Assembly (NCBI GenBank): GCA_031180665.1
Contig: JAPSLP010000008.1
Location: 1-64,000, forward strand
Reading direction: 5' to 3'
DNA length: 64,000 bases
Origin: Cupriavidus sp.
Lineage (GTDB): Bacteria; Pseudomonadota; Gammaproteobacteria; Burkholderiales; Burkholderiaceae
Position 1 is the first letter of the stretch; every line of letters starts with the position of its first letter. Below, piece after piece: positions 33,806 to 44,430 of this stretch. Position numbers and translations under genes: made by a program. The notes below the pieces were generated by a model. That model ran no database searches. It worked only from the letters and a program-made list of their open reading frames with translations, and was not told where the DNA came from.

Positions 33806-36127
33806 TCAGCGCAGCGCGCCCGATTCGGCCACCGCCACCGCCGTCATATTGACGATCCGGCGAGTGGTCGCCTGCGGATTCAGGATGTGCACCGGCTTGG
33901 CCGCACCCAGCAGGATCGGGCCCACCGTCACGCCCTGGCCGCCGGTGATCTTCAGCAGATTGAACGCGATATTGGCCGCGTCCAGCGTCGGCATCACCAG
34001 CAGATTGGCCGAGCCGGCCAGCTTGGTGCCGGGCAGGAAATGACGGCGCACGTCCTCGACCAGCGCCGCATCGCCCTGCATCTCGCCCTCGACTTCCAGC
34101 TCGGGCGCGATCTGGCTCAGCATCTCCTGCGCGGCGCGCATCTTGCGCGCCGAGGCGCGATTCGACGAGCCGAACATCGAGTGCGACAGCAGCGCGACTT
34201 TCGGCGTCAGGCCGAAGCGGCGGATTTCCTCGGCCGCCAGCTGCGTGATCGCGGCCAGCTCGTCGGCGGTCGGGTCCTCGTTGACGAAGGTGTCGGTGAT
34301 GAACAGCGTGTACTTCTCCAGCATCAGCGCGTTCATCGCCGCCAGCACCTTGGCGCCGGGCTTCAGGCCGATCACGTCGCGCACATGCTCCAGATGCGCC
34401 TCGAAGCGGCCCACCGTGCCGCACAGCAGCGCGTCGGCATCGCCCATGTGCATCAGCATCGTGCCGATCAGCGTGTTCGAGCGGCGCAACGCGACCTTGG
34501 CCATGTCGGGCGTCACGCCATCGCGTCCGCGCAGCGTGTGATAGGCCTCGTGATAGGCGCGATAGCGCGGATCGTCCTCAGGGTTGACCAGCTCGAAATC
34601 GACGCCCGGCTTCAGGCGCAGGCCGGCCTTGTCGATGCGCATCTGGATCACGTGCGGACGGCCGATCAGGATCGGACGTGCCAGGCCCTCGTCGACGACA
34701 GTCTGCACCGCGCGCAGCACGCGCTCTTCCTCGCCCTCGGCATAGGCGACGCGCTTGGGCGCGGCCTTGGCCGCCGAGAACACCGGCTTCATGATCAGGC
34801 CGGTGTGGTAGACGTACTGCGTCAGCTGCTGGCGATAGGCCTCGAGGTCCTGGATCGGACGCGTGGCCACGCCCGACTCCTGCGCCGCGCGCGCGACGGC
34901 CGGCGCGATCTTCTCGATCAGGCGCTGGTCGAACGGCGTCGGGATGATGTAGTCGGGGCCAAACTTCAGTTCCTTGCCGGCGTAGGCGGCGGCCACCGCG
35001 TCATTGGTCTCGGCCTCGGCCAGCTCGGCGATCGCCTTGACGCAGGCCAGCTTCATTTCCTCGGTGATCTTGGTCGCGCCGCAATCGAGCGCACCGCGGA
35101 AGATATACGGGAAGCAGAGGACGTTATTGACCTGGTTCGGATAGTCCGAACGGCCGGTCGCGATGATGCAGTCGGGGCGCGCGGCCTTGGCCACTTCCGG
35201 ACGGATCTCCGGCTCGGGATTGGCCAGCGCCAGGATGATCGGCTTGTCGGCCATCGTCTTGACCATCTCGGCGGTCAGCACGCCGGCAGTCGAGCAGCCG
35301 AGGAACACGTCCGCGCCGTCGACGATGTCGGCCAGCGTGCGGGCCGAGGTGTCCTGCGCATAGCGGGCCTTGTTGGCCTCCATGTTGGCGTCGCGGCCGG
35401 CGAAGATCACACCCTTCGAATCGACCACGTAGATGTTCTCGCGCTTGACGCCCAGGCTCACCATCGTGTCCAGGCACGCGATCGCCGCGGCGCCCGCGCC
35501 CGACACCGCCATCTTCACGGTGCCGATATCCTTGCCGACCACCTTCAGGCCATTGAGCAGCGCCGCCGCCGAGATGATCGCGGTGCCGTGCTGGTCGTCG
35601 TGGAAGACGGGGATGTTCATCCGCTCGCGCAGCTTCTTCTCGATGTAGAAGCACTCGGGCGCCTTGATGTCCTCGAGGTTGACGCCGCCCAGCGTGGGCT
35701 CGAGCGCCGCGACGATCTCGACGATCTGGTCCGGGTCGCGCGCATCGAGTTCGATGTCGAACACATCGATGCCGGCGAACTTCTTGAACAGGCAGCCCTT
35801 GCCTTCCATCACCGGCTTGCCGGCCAGCGGGCCGATATCGCCCAGGCCCAGCACCGCGGTGCCGTTGGTGACCACCGCCACCAGGTTGCCGCGCGAGGTG
35901 TACTCGGCCGCGGTGGCAGGATCCCTGGCGATCTCCTCGCAGGCATAGGCCACGCCCGGCGAATAGGCCAGCGACAGATCGCGCTGGTTCGACAGCGCCT
36001 TGGTCGCGGTCACCTGGATCTTGCCCTTGGTCGGGCTGCGGTGATATTCCAGCGCGGCGAGGCGCAGTTGCGCTTCAGGACTGTTGGGGGCGTGTTGCGG
36101 TGCGTCACCGCTGGTCTTGCTGCTCAT
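33806..36127 (-). CDS. maeB: NADP-dependent malic enzyme (malic/phosphotransacetylase fusion)
   Basis: A 773-residue enzyme converting malate to pyruvate, CO2 and NADPH. The N-terminal 430 residues hold the malic domain ([16 protein letters not shown]; the NADP fold around [15 protein letters not shown] and the [18 protein letters not shown] metal region). The C-terminal 320 residues are a phosphate-acetyltransferase-like domain that is regulatory in MaeB. This length is normal for the fused form. A terminator lies just beyond its stop. Confidence 0.96.
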   Translation of the reverse strand: MSSKTSGDAPQHAPNSPEAQLRLAALEYHRSPTKGKIQVTATKALSNQRDLSLAYSPGVAYACEEIARDPATAAEYTSRGNLVAVVTNGTAVLGLGDIGPLAGKPVMEGKGCLFKKFAGIDVFDIELDARDPDQIVEIVAALEPTLGGVNLEDIKAPECFYIEKKLRERMNIPVFHDDQHGTAIISAAALLNGLKVVGKDIGTVKMAVSGAGAAAIACLDTMVSLGVKRENIYVVDSKGVIFAGRDANMEANKARYAQDTSARTLADIVDGADVFLGCSTAGVLTAEMVKTMADKPIILALANPEPEIRPEVAKAARPDCIIATGRSDYPNQVNNVLCFPYIFRGALDCGATKITEEMKLACVKAIAELAEAETNDAVAAAYAGKELKFGPDYIIPTPFDQRLIEKIAPAVARAAQESGVATRPIQDLEAYRQQLTQYVYHTGLIMKPVFSAAKAAPKRVAYAEGEEERVLRAVQTVVDEGLARPILIGRPHVIQMRIDKAGLRLKPGVDFELVNPEDDPRYRAYHEAYHTLRGRDGVTPDMAKVALRRSNTLIGTMLMHMGDADALLCGTVGRFEAHLEHVRDVIGLKPGAKVLAAMNALMLEKYTLFITDTFVNEDPTADELAAITQLAAEEIRRFGLTPKVALLSHSMFGSSNRASARKMRAAQEMLSQIAPELEVEGEMQGDAALVEDVRRHFLPGTKLAGSANLLVMPTLDAANIAFNLLKITGGQGVTVGPILLGAAKPVHILNPQATTRRIVNMTAVAVAESGALR

Positions 36128-36439
36128 GTCGCTCGTCCGGAAAGAGGCCCAACATGGCGCCGTGCGATGCCGGTCGATGCCGGTCGAACAGCCAGGGCCG
36201 AAAAAATCGAGGAGCTATTCTAGCCCAGCCGCAGTGCGCGAGTCGCGCCAATGACGCCCCGGCGGGCCGCAAACGCGGGGTTTTTGCGGTTAAAGAGCTT
36301 TTACCGGAATAGCGTCAATGGTGCCAATGGAGCGCGAATGCGCTTCGGGCGATCCACCGGTAAGACGAAACGCCGGCATGCATCCTTGGGAATGCATGCC
36401 GGCGTCCATGTCGGTGCACCGGAACCGCGTCGTTTCGCG
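36128..36439. other. Spacer between maeB and the DUF4136 gene
   Basis: A 312-base spacer upstream of maeB and downstream of the DUF4136 gene, both on the minus strand. Apart from the terminator at 36371-36404 nothing could be assigned. Confidence 0.5.
36371..36404 (-). terminator. Terminator after the DUF4136 gene
   Basis: CGCCGGCATGCAT (36371-36383) and ATGCATGCCGGCG (36392-36404) form a 13-base stem with an eight-base loop. On the minus strand it is followed by TTTCGTCTT. Confidence 0.75.
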
Positions 36440-37183
36440 CTACCTCGCGTTCTTGTCGACCTCCAGCGTCACGCGCCGCGGCCGGCCGCTTTCCATCGGA
36501 AACTCCGCGAAGGCGCTGCGCACCAGATATGGCATCAACCCGGGCATCGTGCTGCCTTCGCTCAGATGCTGCGCGGTGACCTGATAGACCCGCTTGTTGC
36601 CGGCGGCCTCGCGGATGAAGACGCGCAGGCTCGCCAGCGTGGCCGGTACGTCGCGGATCACCGTCTGCGGCGGCCAGTAGCCCGGGCCCCATCCCCACGG
36701 CCCCCACGGGCGGTAGTAGCCGTACGGGCCCCAGTAAGGGCCCCAGGGGTACCAGGGATCGGGATAGTAGGTCTCATGCACGCGCACCAGGCGCGGATCG
36801 GCATCGAAATCGAAGCTGATTAGATAGCGCGCCTGCGACCGGGGAACCTGCGTGAAGCCGTGGCCGGACAGCGCGTCCGCGATCCAGTTCTGATAGGTGG
36901 CCCGGTCCAGCTGGGCCTGCTGCTCCTGCTGGCCCTGCCCCTTCTCGGCCTCGAAGGCGTAGGTGCGCGGGGCATCGTTCTGCCAGCCGGGCTGGCGGAA
37001 CGCCGTCACGTCGGTGGTCACGGTGCTGGCGCAGCCGGACAGCAGCAAGGCGCCGAGTATCGCCGCCCCGGCCCAACGGCTCGACCAGCCGGCCTTGCCG
37101 GGCCACCCCATTCCTTCACCCCGGCCACCCACGGTGCCCAGCCATTGGCCCGCCCGCGCACAGGCCTTCCGCCATTGCCACAT
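36440..37183 (-). CDS. DUF4136 domain-containing lipoprotein
   Basis: A 247-residue probable lipoprotein. A hydrophobic segment ends in a lipobox at LLLSGCAS (about residue 51), preceded by an unusually long Arg/Gly/Trp-rich n-region of about 30 residues. The DUF4136 domain follows, with a Trp/Tyr/Pro/Gly-rich insertion (WYPWGPYWGPYGYYRPWGPW). The start at 37183 is set by AGAAGGAAG eight bases upstream; the in-frame ATG at 37204 lacks such a site. Its role is unknown, probably in the outer membrane. Confidence 0.82.
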   Translation of the reverse strand: MWQWRKACARAGQWLGTVGGRGEGMGWPGKAGWSSRWAGAAILGALLLSGCASTVTTDVTAFRQPGWQNDAPRTYAFEAEKGQGQQEQQAQLDRATYQNWIADALSGHGFTQVPRSQARYLISFDFDADPRLVRVHETYYPDPWYPWGPYWGPYGYYRPWGPWGWGPGYWPPQTVIRDVPATLASLRVFIREAAGNKRVYQVTAQHLSEGSTMPGLMPYLVRSAFAEFPMESGRPRRVTLEVDKNAR

Positions 37184-37501
37184 GATGTTCTTCCTTCTGT
37201 TCATGGTCCGCCGATAGGGCTGCGCCGGACCGTATGCCGGCGGCTTGCGTGGGGGGGCGGTCGGCGGGCCGCCCTCTCGTTGCATCAGACCCGCGGCGTG
37301 CACCGGAATTCCCTTGGCGCCGTGCGGCCATGCCGTGCTTGGCTACAATGGATTACCCGGCGCCCGCCCCTGTGCCAACTGCGGGCAAGCGCGACCCCAC
37401 GCTACGGCGACGACGCGGACAAGGCACGCGGACAGCGATACCAGCCGCCCGCACGCCGCGCCCGGCGCCCCGACTCACCGCCTTCCAGGACAGGACCATC
37501 C
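37184..37501. other. Divergent promoter region of DUF4136 and pepN
   Basis: A 318-base gap between divergent genes. TACAAT at 37344-37349 is the only convincing -10-like hexamer on the plus strand, without a well-spaced -35. No gene is supported in it. Confidence 0.4.
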
Positions 37502-40207
37502 ATGCTGCGCACCGATACCCCCGTCACCGTCCACCGCAAGGACTATACCCCGCCCGCCTTCGCGATCGAACACGTCGACCTGGTGTTCGAGCTCGATCCG
37601 CAGCGCACCGTGGTGACCAGCACGCTGCGCTTCGCCCGCCGCCAGGCCGGCGCGCCGCTGGTGCTGGCCGGCGAGGCGCTCGAGCTGCTGAGCGTCACGC
37701 TCGACGGCCAGCCGCTCGGCAACTATCGCCAGGACGACGGCGGCCTGACGCTGAACGGACTGCCCGAGCAAGGCACGCTGCAGATCGTCAGCGCCTGCCA
37801 GCCGGAAGCCAACACCACGCTGTCCGGCCTGTACGTCTCCAACGGCAACTTCTTCACGCAGTGCGAGGCCGAGGGCTTTCGCCGCATCACCTATTTTCTC
37901 GATCGCCCCGACGTGATGGCAACCTACCGCGTCACGCTGCGCGCCGACAAGGCCGCCTATCCGGTGCTGCTGTCCAACGGCAATCTGATCGGCGAACAGC
38001 AGCTGGACGGCGGCCGTCACGAAGCCGTGTGGGAAGACCCGTTCCCCAAGCCCTCGTACCTGTTCGCCATCGTCGCCGGCAAGCTGCAATGCATCGAGCA
38101 GCGCATCACCACCGGCTCGGGCAAGGAGAAGCTGCTGCAGGTCTGGGTCGAACCGCAGGACCTGGACAAGACGCAGCACGCGATGGAATCGCTGATCCAC
38201 GCGATCCGCTGGGACGAACAGCGCTTCGGGCTGGAACTCGACCTGGACCGCTTCATGATCGTCGCCGTCGGCGACTTCAACATGGGCGCGATGGAGAACA
38301 AGGGCCTGAACATCTTCAACACCAAGTACGTGCTGGCCAATGCGGCCACTGCGACCGACACCGACTTCTTCAATATCGAATCGGTGGTCGGCCACGAGTA
38401 CTTCCACAACTGGACCGGCAATCGCGTGACCTGCCGCGACTGGTTCCAGCTGTCGCTGAAGGAAGGGCTGACGGTATTCCGCGACCAGGAATTCTCCGCC
38501 GACATGATGGCCCAGCAGGGCGCCGACGACGGCTCGGCGCGCGCGGTCAAGCGCATCGAGGACGTACGCGTGCTGCGGCAGGTGCAGTTCCCCGAGGACG
38601 CGGGACCGATGGCGCATCCGGTCCGGCCCGACAGCTACGAGGAGATCAACAACTTCTACACCGTGACGGTGTACGAGAAAGGCGCCGAGGTCGTGCGCAT
38701 GTATCAGACCCTGCTGGGGCGCGAGGGCTTCCGCAAGGGGATGGACCTGTATTTCCAGCGGCATGACGGCCAGGCGGTGACCTGCGACGACTTCCTCGCC
38801 GCGATGGCGGACGCCAACGGCCGCGATCTGACCCAGTTCGGCCGCTGGTACAGCCAGGCCGGCACGCCGGTGGTCGGCGTGCATACCGAATGGGACGCCG
38901 ACCAGGGCCGGCTGACGCTGACCCTGACGCAGCAATGCCCCAAGGTCGGCATCGAAACCCAGCCCGGCACGCCGGAGAAGCTGCCCTTCCATATTCCCTT
39001 CGCGCTCGGGCTGATCGGCGCCGACGGCAAGGACCTGCCGCTGCAGCTCGACGGCGAGAGCGCCGCAGGCGGGACCACCCGCGTGCTCAACTTCACCGAG
39101 GCGCGGCAGACCTTCCGCTTCGTCAACCTGCCCAAGGGAGCGCGCGCGCCACTGCCATCGCTGCTGCGCAACTTCTCGGCACCGGTGATCGTCGATGTCG
39201 ACTACAGCGACGACGAGCTGACCTTCCTGCTGGCGCACGACAGCGATCCGTTCAACCGCTGGGAAGCCGGCCAGCGCCTGGCGACGCGCGCGCTGCTCAA
39301 GCTGGTCGCCGACGTGCAGGCCGGTCGCGAGCTCGAGCTGGACCATGCGCTGATCGGCGCGTTCCGCTCGGTGCTGACCGACACCGCGCTGAGCCCGGCC
39401 TTCCGCGAACAGGCGCTGATGCTGCCGGCCGAAGCCTATCTGGCCGAGCGCATGGGCGTGGCCGATCCGGCGGCGATCCATCGCGCGCGGCAGTTCATGC
39501 GCGCGGGGCTGGCCCGCACGCTGCAGAGCGACTGGCTCGGGGCCTACGAGACCAGCGCCACCCCTGGCCCGTATCGTCCGGATCCGGAGTCGGCAGGCAA
39601 GCGCGCGCTGCGCAATCTGGCGCTCGGCTATCTGGTCGAGGTCGGCGACGATGCGATGTATGCGCTGGCGGGCGAGCAGTACCAGCAGGCCGACAACATG
39701 ACCGACCGCTTCGCCGCGCTGACGGCGCTGGTCAACAGCTTCGCGCCGGGCCGCGAAGCCGCGCTGGCGGACTTCTACCAGCGTTTCGAGCACGATCCGC
39801 TGGTGGTCGACAAATGGTTCTCGCTGCAGGGCATGCAGCGCGGCGAAGTGGGCCCGCATGCGGGCAAGCGCACCATCGACACGGTGCGGGCGCTGATGCA
39901 GCATCCCGCCTTCACGCTGCGCAACCCCAACCGCGCACGCGCGCTGATCTTCAGCTTCTGCTCGGGCAACCCCGCGCAGTTCCATGCCGAGGACGGTTCC
40001 GGTTACGAGTTCTGGGCCGAACAGGTGCTGGCGCTGGACGCCATCAATCCGCAGGTGGCGGCACGCCTGGCACGCGCGCTCGACCGCTGGCAGAAGTACG
40101 CGCTGCCGCTGCGCGACAGGATGCGCGCCGCGCTGGAGCGGGTCGCCGCGGCCGACAAGCTGTCGCGCGACGTGCGCGAGATCGTCGGCAAGGCGCTGTC
40201 GGCTTGA
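37502..40207 (+). CDS. pepN: Aminopeptidase N (M1 family)
   Basis: A 901-residue zinc aminopeptidase that trims N-terminal residues from peptides in the cytoplasm. The exopeptidase motif GAMEN is at about residue 262, the zinc motif HEYFHNW at His298 with the downstream Glu in LKEGLTVFRD. The length and the C-terminal helical domain match E. coli PepN. ATG 37502 begins the conserved LRTDTPVTVHRKDYTPP. It is a stand-alone gene upstream of fbp. Confidence 0.96.
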   Translation: MLRTDTPVTVHRKDYTPPAFAIEHVDLVFELDPQRTVVTSTLRFARRQAGAPLVLAGEALELLSVTLDGQPLGNYRQDDGGLTLNGLPEQGTLQIVSACQPEANTTLSGLYVSNGNFFTQCEAEGFRRITYFLDRPDVMATYRVTLRADKAAYPVLLSNGNLIGEQQLDGGRHEAVWEDPFPKPSYLFAIVAGKLQCIEQRITTGSGKEKLLQVWVEPQDLDKTQHAMESLIHAIRWDEQRFGLELDLDRFMIVAVGDFNMGAMENKGLNIFNTKYVLANAATATDTDFFNIESVVGHEYFHNWTGNRVTCRDWFQLSLKEGLTVFRDQEFSADMMAQQGADDGSARAVKRIEDVRVLRQVQFPEDAGPMAHPVRPDSYEEINNFYTVTVYEKGAEVVRMYQTLLGREGFRKGMDLYFQRHDGQAVTCDDFLAAMADANGRDLTQFGRWYSQAGTPVVGVHTEWDADQGRLTLTLTQQCPKVGIETQPGTPEKLPFHIPFALGLIGADGKDLPLQLDGESAAGGTTRVLNFTEARQTFRFVNLPKGARAPLPSLLRNFSAPVIVDVDYSDDELTFLLAHDSDPFNRWEAGQRLATRALLKLVADVQAGRELELDHALIGAFRSVLTDTALSPAFREQALMLPAEAYLAERMGVADPAAIHRARQFMRAGLARTLQSDWLGAYETSATPGPYRPDPESAGKRALRNLALGYLVEVGDDAMYALAGEQYQQADNMTDRFAALTALVNSFAPGREAALADFYQRFEHDPLVVDKWFSLQGMQRGEVGPHAGKRTIDTVRALMQHPAFTLRNPNRARALIFSFCSGNPAQFHAEDGSGYEFWAEQVLALDAINPQVAARLARALDRWQKYALPLRDRMRAALERVAAADKLSRDVREIVGKALSA

Positions 40208-40433
40208 TGCGGCCCGCCGTGGCCGATGGCGGTGCGGTTGGGGGCGCGGCTCGGTGTCCGGTGGGGGCGTGGTTGGAGGCGTGGTTAAGTGCCCGCCAGG
40301 GTGCCCGGCCGGATGCCTCGGGCGGGTGCCAGTTGGGTGCGATAGCGAACCGGCCATCGCGGTCCAGGCCCACCGGCATCGGTGGGCCGCCCGCCCCGGC
40401 CTGTAGAATGGCGGCCATTCAAGGAGGAAACCC

Positions 40434-41450
40434 ATGACTCGCATCAGCCTGACCCGCTATCTGGTCGAGGAACAACGCCAGCACAACACCATCCAGCCCG
40501 AATTGCGGCTGCTGATCGAGGTGGTCGCGCGCGCGTGCAAGGCCATCTCCAATGCCGTCAGCAAGGGCGCGCTCGCCGGCGTGCTGGGCTCGGCCGGCAC
40601 CGGCAACGTACAGGGCGAGACCCAGCAGAAGCTGGACGTGATCGCCAACGAAGTGCTGCTGGACGCCAACGAATGGGGCGGCCACCTGGCCGCGATGGCG
40701 TCGGAGGAAATGGACTCGTTCTACGAGATCCCGAACCGCTATCCGAAGGGCGAATACCTGCTGCTGTTCGATCCGCTCGACGGCTCGTCGAACATCGATG
40801 TCAACGTGTCGATCGGCACCATCTTCTCGGTGCTGCATATGCCCAAGCCGGGCCAGACCGTCACCGAGACCGACTTCCTGCAGCCGGGCACGCATCAGGT
40901 CGCGGCCGGCTACGCGGTGTACGGCCCGCAGACTACTCTGGTGCTGACCGTCGGCAACGGCGTGCATATGTTCACGCTGGACCGCGAGGCGGGCAGCTTC
41001 GTGCTGACGCAGTCGGACGTCAAGATCCCCGAGGACACCAAGGAATTCGCCATCAATATGTCGAACATGCGGCATTGGGCCCCGCCCGTGCGCCGCTACA
41101 TCGACGAATGCCTGGCCGGCGAGGAAGGTCCGCGCGGCAAGAACTTCAACATGCGCTGGATCGCCTCGATGGTCGCCGACGTGCACCGCATCCTGACGCG
41201 CGGCGGCATCTTCATGTACCCCTGGGACAAGCGCGAGCCGGAGAAGCCGGGCAAGCTGCGCCTGATGTACGAGGCCAACCCGATGGCAATGCTGGTCGAA
41301 CAGGCCGGCGGCGCGGCCACCAACGGCCATCAGCGCATCCTCGAGGTCCAGCCGGAAAAGCTGCACCAGCGCGTGTCGGTGATCCTGGGCTCGAAGAACG
41401 AGGTCGAGCGCGTGACCGGTTACCACCGGGAAGCGCAGGCCGGCAGCTGA
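40434..41450 (+). CDS. fbp: Fructose-1,6-bisphosphatase class 1
   Basis: A 338-residue enzyme that dephosphorylates fructose 1,6-bisphosphate in gluconeogenesis (and the Calvin cycle where present). The signature [20 protein letters not shown] and the metal-binding [12 protein letters not shown] lie in normal order; the active-site [13 protein letters not shown] is near the C-terminus. A strong AAGGAGG site precedes the ATG by seven bases, and TAGAAT at 40404-40409 is a possible -10. Confidence 0.96.
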   Translation: MTRISLTRYLVEEQRQHNTIQPELRLLIEVVARACKAISNAVSKGALAGVLGSAGTGNVQGETQQKLDVIANEVLLDANEWGGHLAAMASEEMDSFYEIPNRYPKGEYLLLFDPLDGSSNIDVNVSIGTIFSVLHMPKPGQTVTETDFLQPGTHQVAAGYAVYGPQTTLVLTVGNGVHMFTLDREAGSFVLTQSDVKIPEDTKEFAINMSNMRHWAPPVRRYIDECLAGEEGPRGKNFNMRWIASMVADVHRILTRGGIFMYPWDKREPEKPGKLRLMYEANPMAMLVEQAGGAATNGHQRILEVQPEKLHQRVSVILGSKNEVERVTGYHREAQAGS

Positions 41451-41626
41451 TACGCCTGCTTGCGCCGCGGCCAGCCTTTGAGAGGCAGGCCTCGCCAGGG
41501 AGCCGACCGGATTGCCGGCGGCTCCTTTTGCTTTTCGCAGCGCGAATCAGAATCCGCTCATTTTCCCCGCGTCAGTTGGTCCTTACCCTGCTGTTTTCCA
41601 CCAAGACAGGCAGCGAGGAAACAGCG

Positions 41627-42058
41627 ATGGCCCCCCTCTCGGATGTCGGCGCTCACTACGCCATCACCCCACTGATCAACCCACCCGCCACCGCCACCAC
41701 ACCGGCAAACCCGCCCTGCGGCGACGCGCCGCGCGAACGCGCAGCCGTGCAGGCACTGGCGATCCGACTGAACGAAACATTGGACGTTGCGCTGCATTAC
41801 GGGCTGAGCGACGGCATCGACATCCACGTCTGCGACCTGCGCCAGCTTGCCAACTGGGGCGTGCCAATCAGCGCCCAGGAGCGCGAGCTGTACTTCTACC
41901 CGTGGACGATCGACGCATCGGACCCCGTCTTTCCGGTCACGCTGGTGCGCTTGCGCGAATTCATCGCGGCGGTCGACGCGCTGCTGGCCCAATTGTCTCT
42001 GCCGGATGCTCCCACTCCGACGACTCCCGCCTCCCCTGCCGGCCGCACCTTCGGCTGA
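41627..42058 (+). CDS. Small hypothetical protein, left paralogue flanking the R-M island
   Basis: A 143-residue protein of unknown family. The core (residues about 45-125) includes CDLRQLANWGVPISAQE and PVFPVTLVRLREFIAAVDAL. These align with the 134-residue protein at 50145-50549 (ADLRQMDSWGITIHGE; QRYPVTLDEARWLRRALAAL), so the two are paralogues. N- and C-terminal tails are Pro/Ala/Thr-rich. GAGGAA precedes the ATG. No enzymatic motif is seen. Confidence 0.65.
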   Translation: MAPLSDVGAHYAITPLINPPATATTPANPPCGDAPRERAAVQALAIRLNETLDVALHYGLSDGIDIHVCDLRQLANWGVPISAQERELYFYPWTIDASDPVFPVTLVRLREFIAAVDALLAQLSLPDAPTPTTPASPAGRTFG

Positions 42059-42100
42059 ACCCGCGGCGGTACAGGCCGTGAAAAAAGTGCGGCGAGGGGC

Positions 42101-42129
42101 TTCACAGCCGTCTGATCCGCTGCTATTAT
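42101..42129 (+). promoter_or_regulatory. Promoter of tRNA-Thr
   Basis: TTCACA and TATTAT with a 17-base spacer, placing the start about 28 bases upstream of the tRNA 5' end. Confidence 0.65.
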
Positions 42130-42163
42130 TGCGGGCTCTATCCGGTTCCCAACCGGTAGTGTT

Positions 42164-42239
42164 GCCGAAGTAGCTCAGTCGGTAGAGCAGCTCATTCGTA
42201 ATGAGAAGGTCGGGGGTTCGATTCCTCTCTTCGGCACCA
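42164..42239 (+). tRNA. tRNA-Thr (CGT)
   Basis: A 76-base tRNA with encoded CCA. The acceptor stem is GCCGAAG/CTTCGGC, the anticodon arm CTCATTCGTAATGAG presents CGT, and the T-arm has GGTTCGATTCC. It reads ACG codons. A type I R-M island starts directly after it. Confidence 0.97.
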
Positions 42240-42255
42240 AGAGATTCAAGCACTT

Positions 42256-42278
42256 AGCCCAACCCGCGCGGTTGGGCT
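42256..42278 (+). terminator. Rho-independent terminator of tRNA-Thr
   Basis: AGCCCAACC-CGCGC-GGTTGGGCT followed by TTGTCGTTTC, 17 bases after the tRNA CCA. Confidence 0.85.
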
Positions 42279-42477
42279 TTGTCGTTTCTGGAGGCCGTGT
42301 AGCCACTATGTTGCCAACGGCACCGCGTTTTGCCCTCGTTTGTCCTGCCGCGCGCAGCGCTTATCGAAACGCTCCCACAGTTTTCTCCGCATACCGAGCC
42401 TTCTCGCCCCCTTCCGTACAACGCCGATTCGTGCGCTAGTTGGCTGACGTTGCCGGCACCCCCCCGCGCTTCTCGGG

Positions 42478-42507
42478 TTACAGACCCGCCGCCTCACGTC
42501 GTAGAAT
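42478..42507 (+). promoter_or_regulatory. Candidate hsdM promoter
   Basis: TTACAG and TAGAAT separated by 18 bases, about 85 bases upstream of the hsdM ATG. Confidence 0.35.
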
Positions 42508-42591
42508 CCGTCGTTTGTTGCGGAATTGCTTCCGTAGCCCATCTTCTTGCGCCTTGCTATCGCAGCGAGGCCAGGATTTGCGTGTCGAGCC

Positions 42592-44430
42592 ATGAATCAC
42601 CAAGCCCTGTCATCCTTTATCTGGTCCGTCGCCGATTTGCTGCGCGGCGACTATAAGCAGTCCGAATACGGTCGCGTCATTTTGCCCTTTACCGTGCTGC
42701 GACGGCTGGATTGCGTGCTTGAAGCCACCAAGCCGGCCGTGTTGGCCGAGTTCGAAGCGAAGACCCGGGCCGGCTTGAACCCCGATCTGTTCTTGCTGAG
42801 CAAGTCCGGGCATAAGTTCTACAACACTTCGCCGCTCGATCTCGTGAAGCTGCTGGGCGACCAGGACAACATCCGTCAGAACCTTTATTCATACATTCAG
42901 GGATTCTCTGCTTCGGCGCGTGACATCTTTGAGCGGTTCGACTTCTACACCCAAGTCGAGCGCCTCGCCAAGGCCAACCTGCTGTACTTGGTCACGGAGA
43001 AGTTCGCCAATATCGACCTCCATCCGGACAAGGTCGACAACGCCCAGATGGGCCTGGTGTTCGAAGAACTGATCCGCAAGTTCGCGGAAATCTCTAACGA
43101 GACCGCCGGGGAACACTTCACGCCGCGCGAGGTGATCCGGCTGATGGTCAACCTGATTTTCATCGAGGATGACGACGTGCTGACGCCCGGCAATGCCGTC
43201 GTGCGCACCCTCTATGACCCTACGGCAGGGACGGGCGGCATGCTCTCGGTGGCCGGCGAATATCTGAAGGAACATAACCCGGCGGCGCGTCTGACCGTGT
43301 TTGGCCAAGAGCTGAACGACGAGTCCTACGCCATCTGCAAGGCGGACATGCTGATTAAGGGCCAGGATGTCGCCAACATCATCGCCGGCAACACGCTTTC
43401 CGACGACGGTCACGCCGCCCGCAAGTTCGACTACATGCTCTCCAATCCGCCGTTCGGCGTCGAGTGGAAGAAGGTCGAGAAAGCCGTACGGCAAGAGCAT
43501 GAGCAGCGAGGCTTCGACGGGCGATTCGGCCCCGGGCTGCCGCGCGTCTCGGATGGCTCGATGCTGTTCCTGCTGCATCTGGTCTCCAAGATGCGCCCGG
43601 CCGCCGAAGGCGGCAGCCGCTTTGGCATCGTGCTGAACGGCTCTCCCCTCTTCACCGGCGGTGCCGGCAGCGGCGAAAGCGAGATCCGCCGCTACTTGCT
43701 GGAGAACGACCTGGTGGAAGCCATCGTCGGGCTACCCACCGACATGTTCTACAACACCGGAATCGCGACCTACGTCTGGATACTGTCCAACAAGAAGCCG
43801 GCCGGCCGCAAGGGCTGGGTTCAACTGATCGACGCCTCGGGCTTCTGGCAGAAGATGCGCAAGAGCCTGGGCAGCAAGCGCAAGGAACTCAGCGACGAGC
43901 ACATCGCCACCATTACCCGGCTGTTTGGCGACTTCACCGAGGCCGAACTAGCCACCGTGTTCGATGCCGACGGCAAGGAAGTGGCCCGCCAAGTGATCAC
44001 CGCCACGGAGCGCGCGCCGGACGCGCCGACGGGCGGCAGGGTCAAGCTCGCGCCGATCTCGCGCCTGTTCCGAAATGAGGAGTTCGGCTATACGACCATC
44101 ACGGTGGAACGCCCGCTGCGCGACGAGCAAGGGCAAATTGTGCTGGGGACGAAGGGGAAGCAGAAGGGGAAGCCGCAGGCGGACAGCGCGCTGCGCGATA
44201 CCGAAAATATTCCGTTGACAGAGAACATTGGCGCGTATTTCGCGCGGGAGGTGTTACCCCATGCGCCAGACGCCTGGATCGATGACGAGAAAAGCAAGGT
44301 GGGTTATGAAATCCCATTCAACCGGCATTTCTATGTATTTGATCCACCACGGGATTTGCATACCATTGACGAGGATTTAAAGACAGTATCGAACAGGATT
44401 ATGCAGATGCTGGGAGAACTGACGGAATGA
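42592..44430 (+). CDS. hsdM: Type I restriction-modification methyltransferase subunit HsdM
   Basis: A 612-residue N6-adenine methyltransferase subunit. The S-adenosylmethionine motif [10 protein letters not shown] is at residue 209 and the catalytic NPPFG at 285; an N-terminal HsdM_N domain precedes them (residues 1-160). It methylates the site recognised by HsdS and protects host DNA. The base composition falls noticeably below that of the flanking chromosome, a sign of transfer. The stop overlaps hsdS as ATGA. Confidence 0.96.
   Translation: MNHQALSSFIWSVADLLRGDYKQSEYGRVILPFTVLRRLDCVLEATKPAVLAEFEAKTRAGLNPDLFLLSKSGHKFYNTSPLDLVKLLGDQDNIRQNLYSYIQGFSASARDIFERFDFYTQVERLAKANLLYLVTEKFANIDLHPDKVDNAQMGLVFEELIRKFAEISNETAGEHFTPREVIRLMVNLIFIEDDDVLTPGNAVVRTLYDPTAGTGGMLSVAGEYLKEHNPAARLTVFGQELNDESYAICKADMLIKGQDVANIIAGNTLSDDGHAARKFDYMLSNPPFGVEWKKVEKAVRQEHEQRGFDGRFGPGLPRVSDGSMLFLLHLVSKMRPAAEGGSRFGIVLNGSPLFTGGAGSGESEIRRYLLENDLVEAIVGLPTDMFYNTGIATYVWILSNKKPAGRKGWVQLIDASGFWQKMRKSLGSKRKELSDEHIATITRLFGDFTEAELATVFDADGKEVARQVITATERAPDAPTGGRVKLAPISRLFRNEEFGYTTITVERPLRDEQGQIVLGTKGKQKGKPQADSALRDTENIPLTENIGAYFAREVLPHAPDAWIDDEKSKVGYEIPFNRHFYVFDPPRDLHTIDEDLKTVSNRIMQMLGELTE

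Larger units (their letters stand above)
42240..42591. other. Left spacer of the R-M island
   Basis: A 352-base stretch between tRNA-Thr and hsdM. It holds the tRNA terminator (42256-42278) and a candidate hsdM promoter (42478-42507). No integrase and no clear duplicate of the tRNA 3' end were found. Confidence 0.5.
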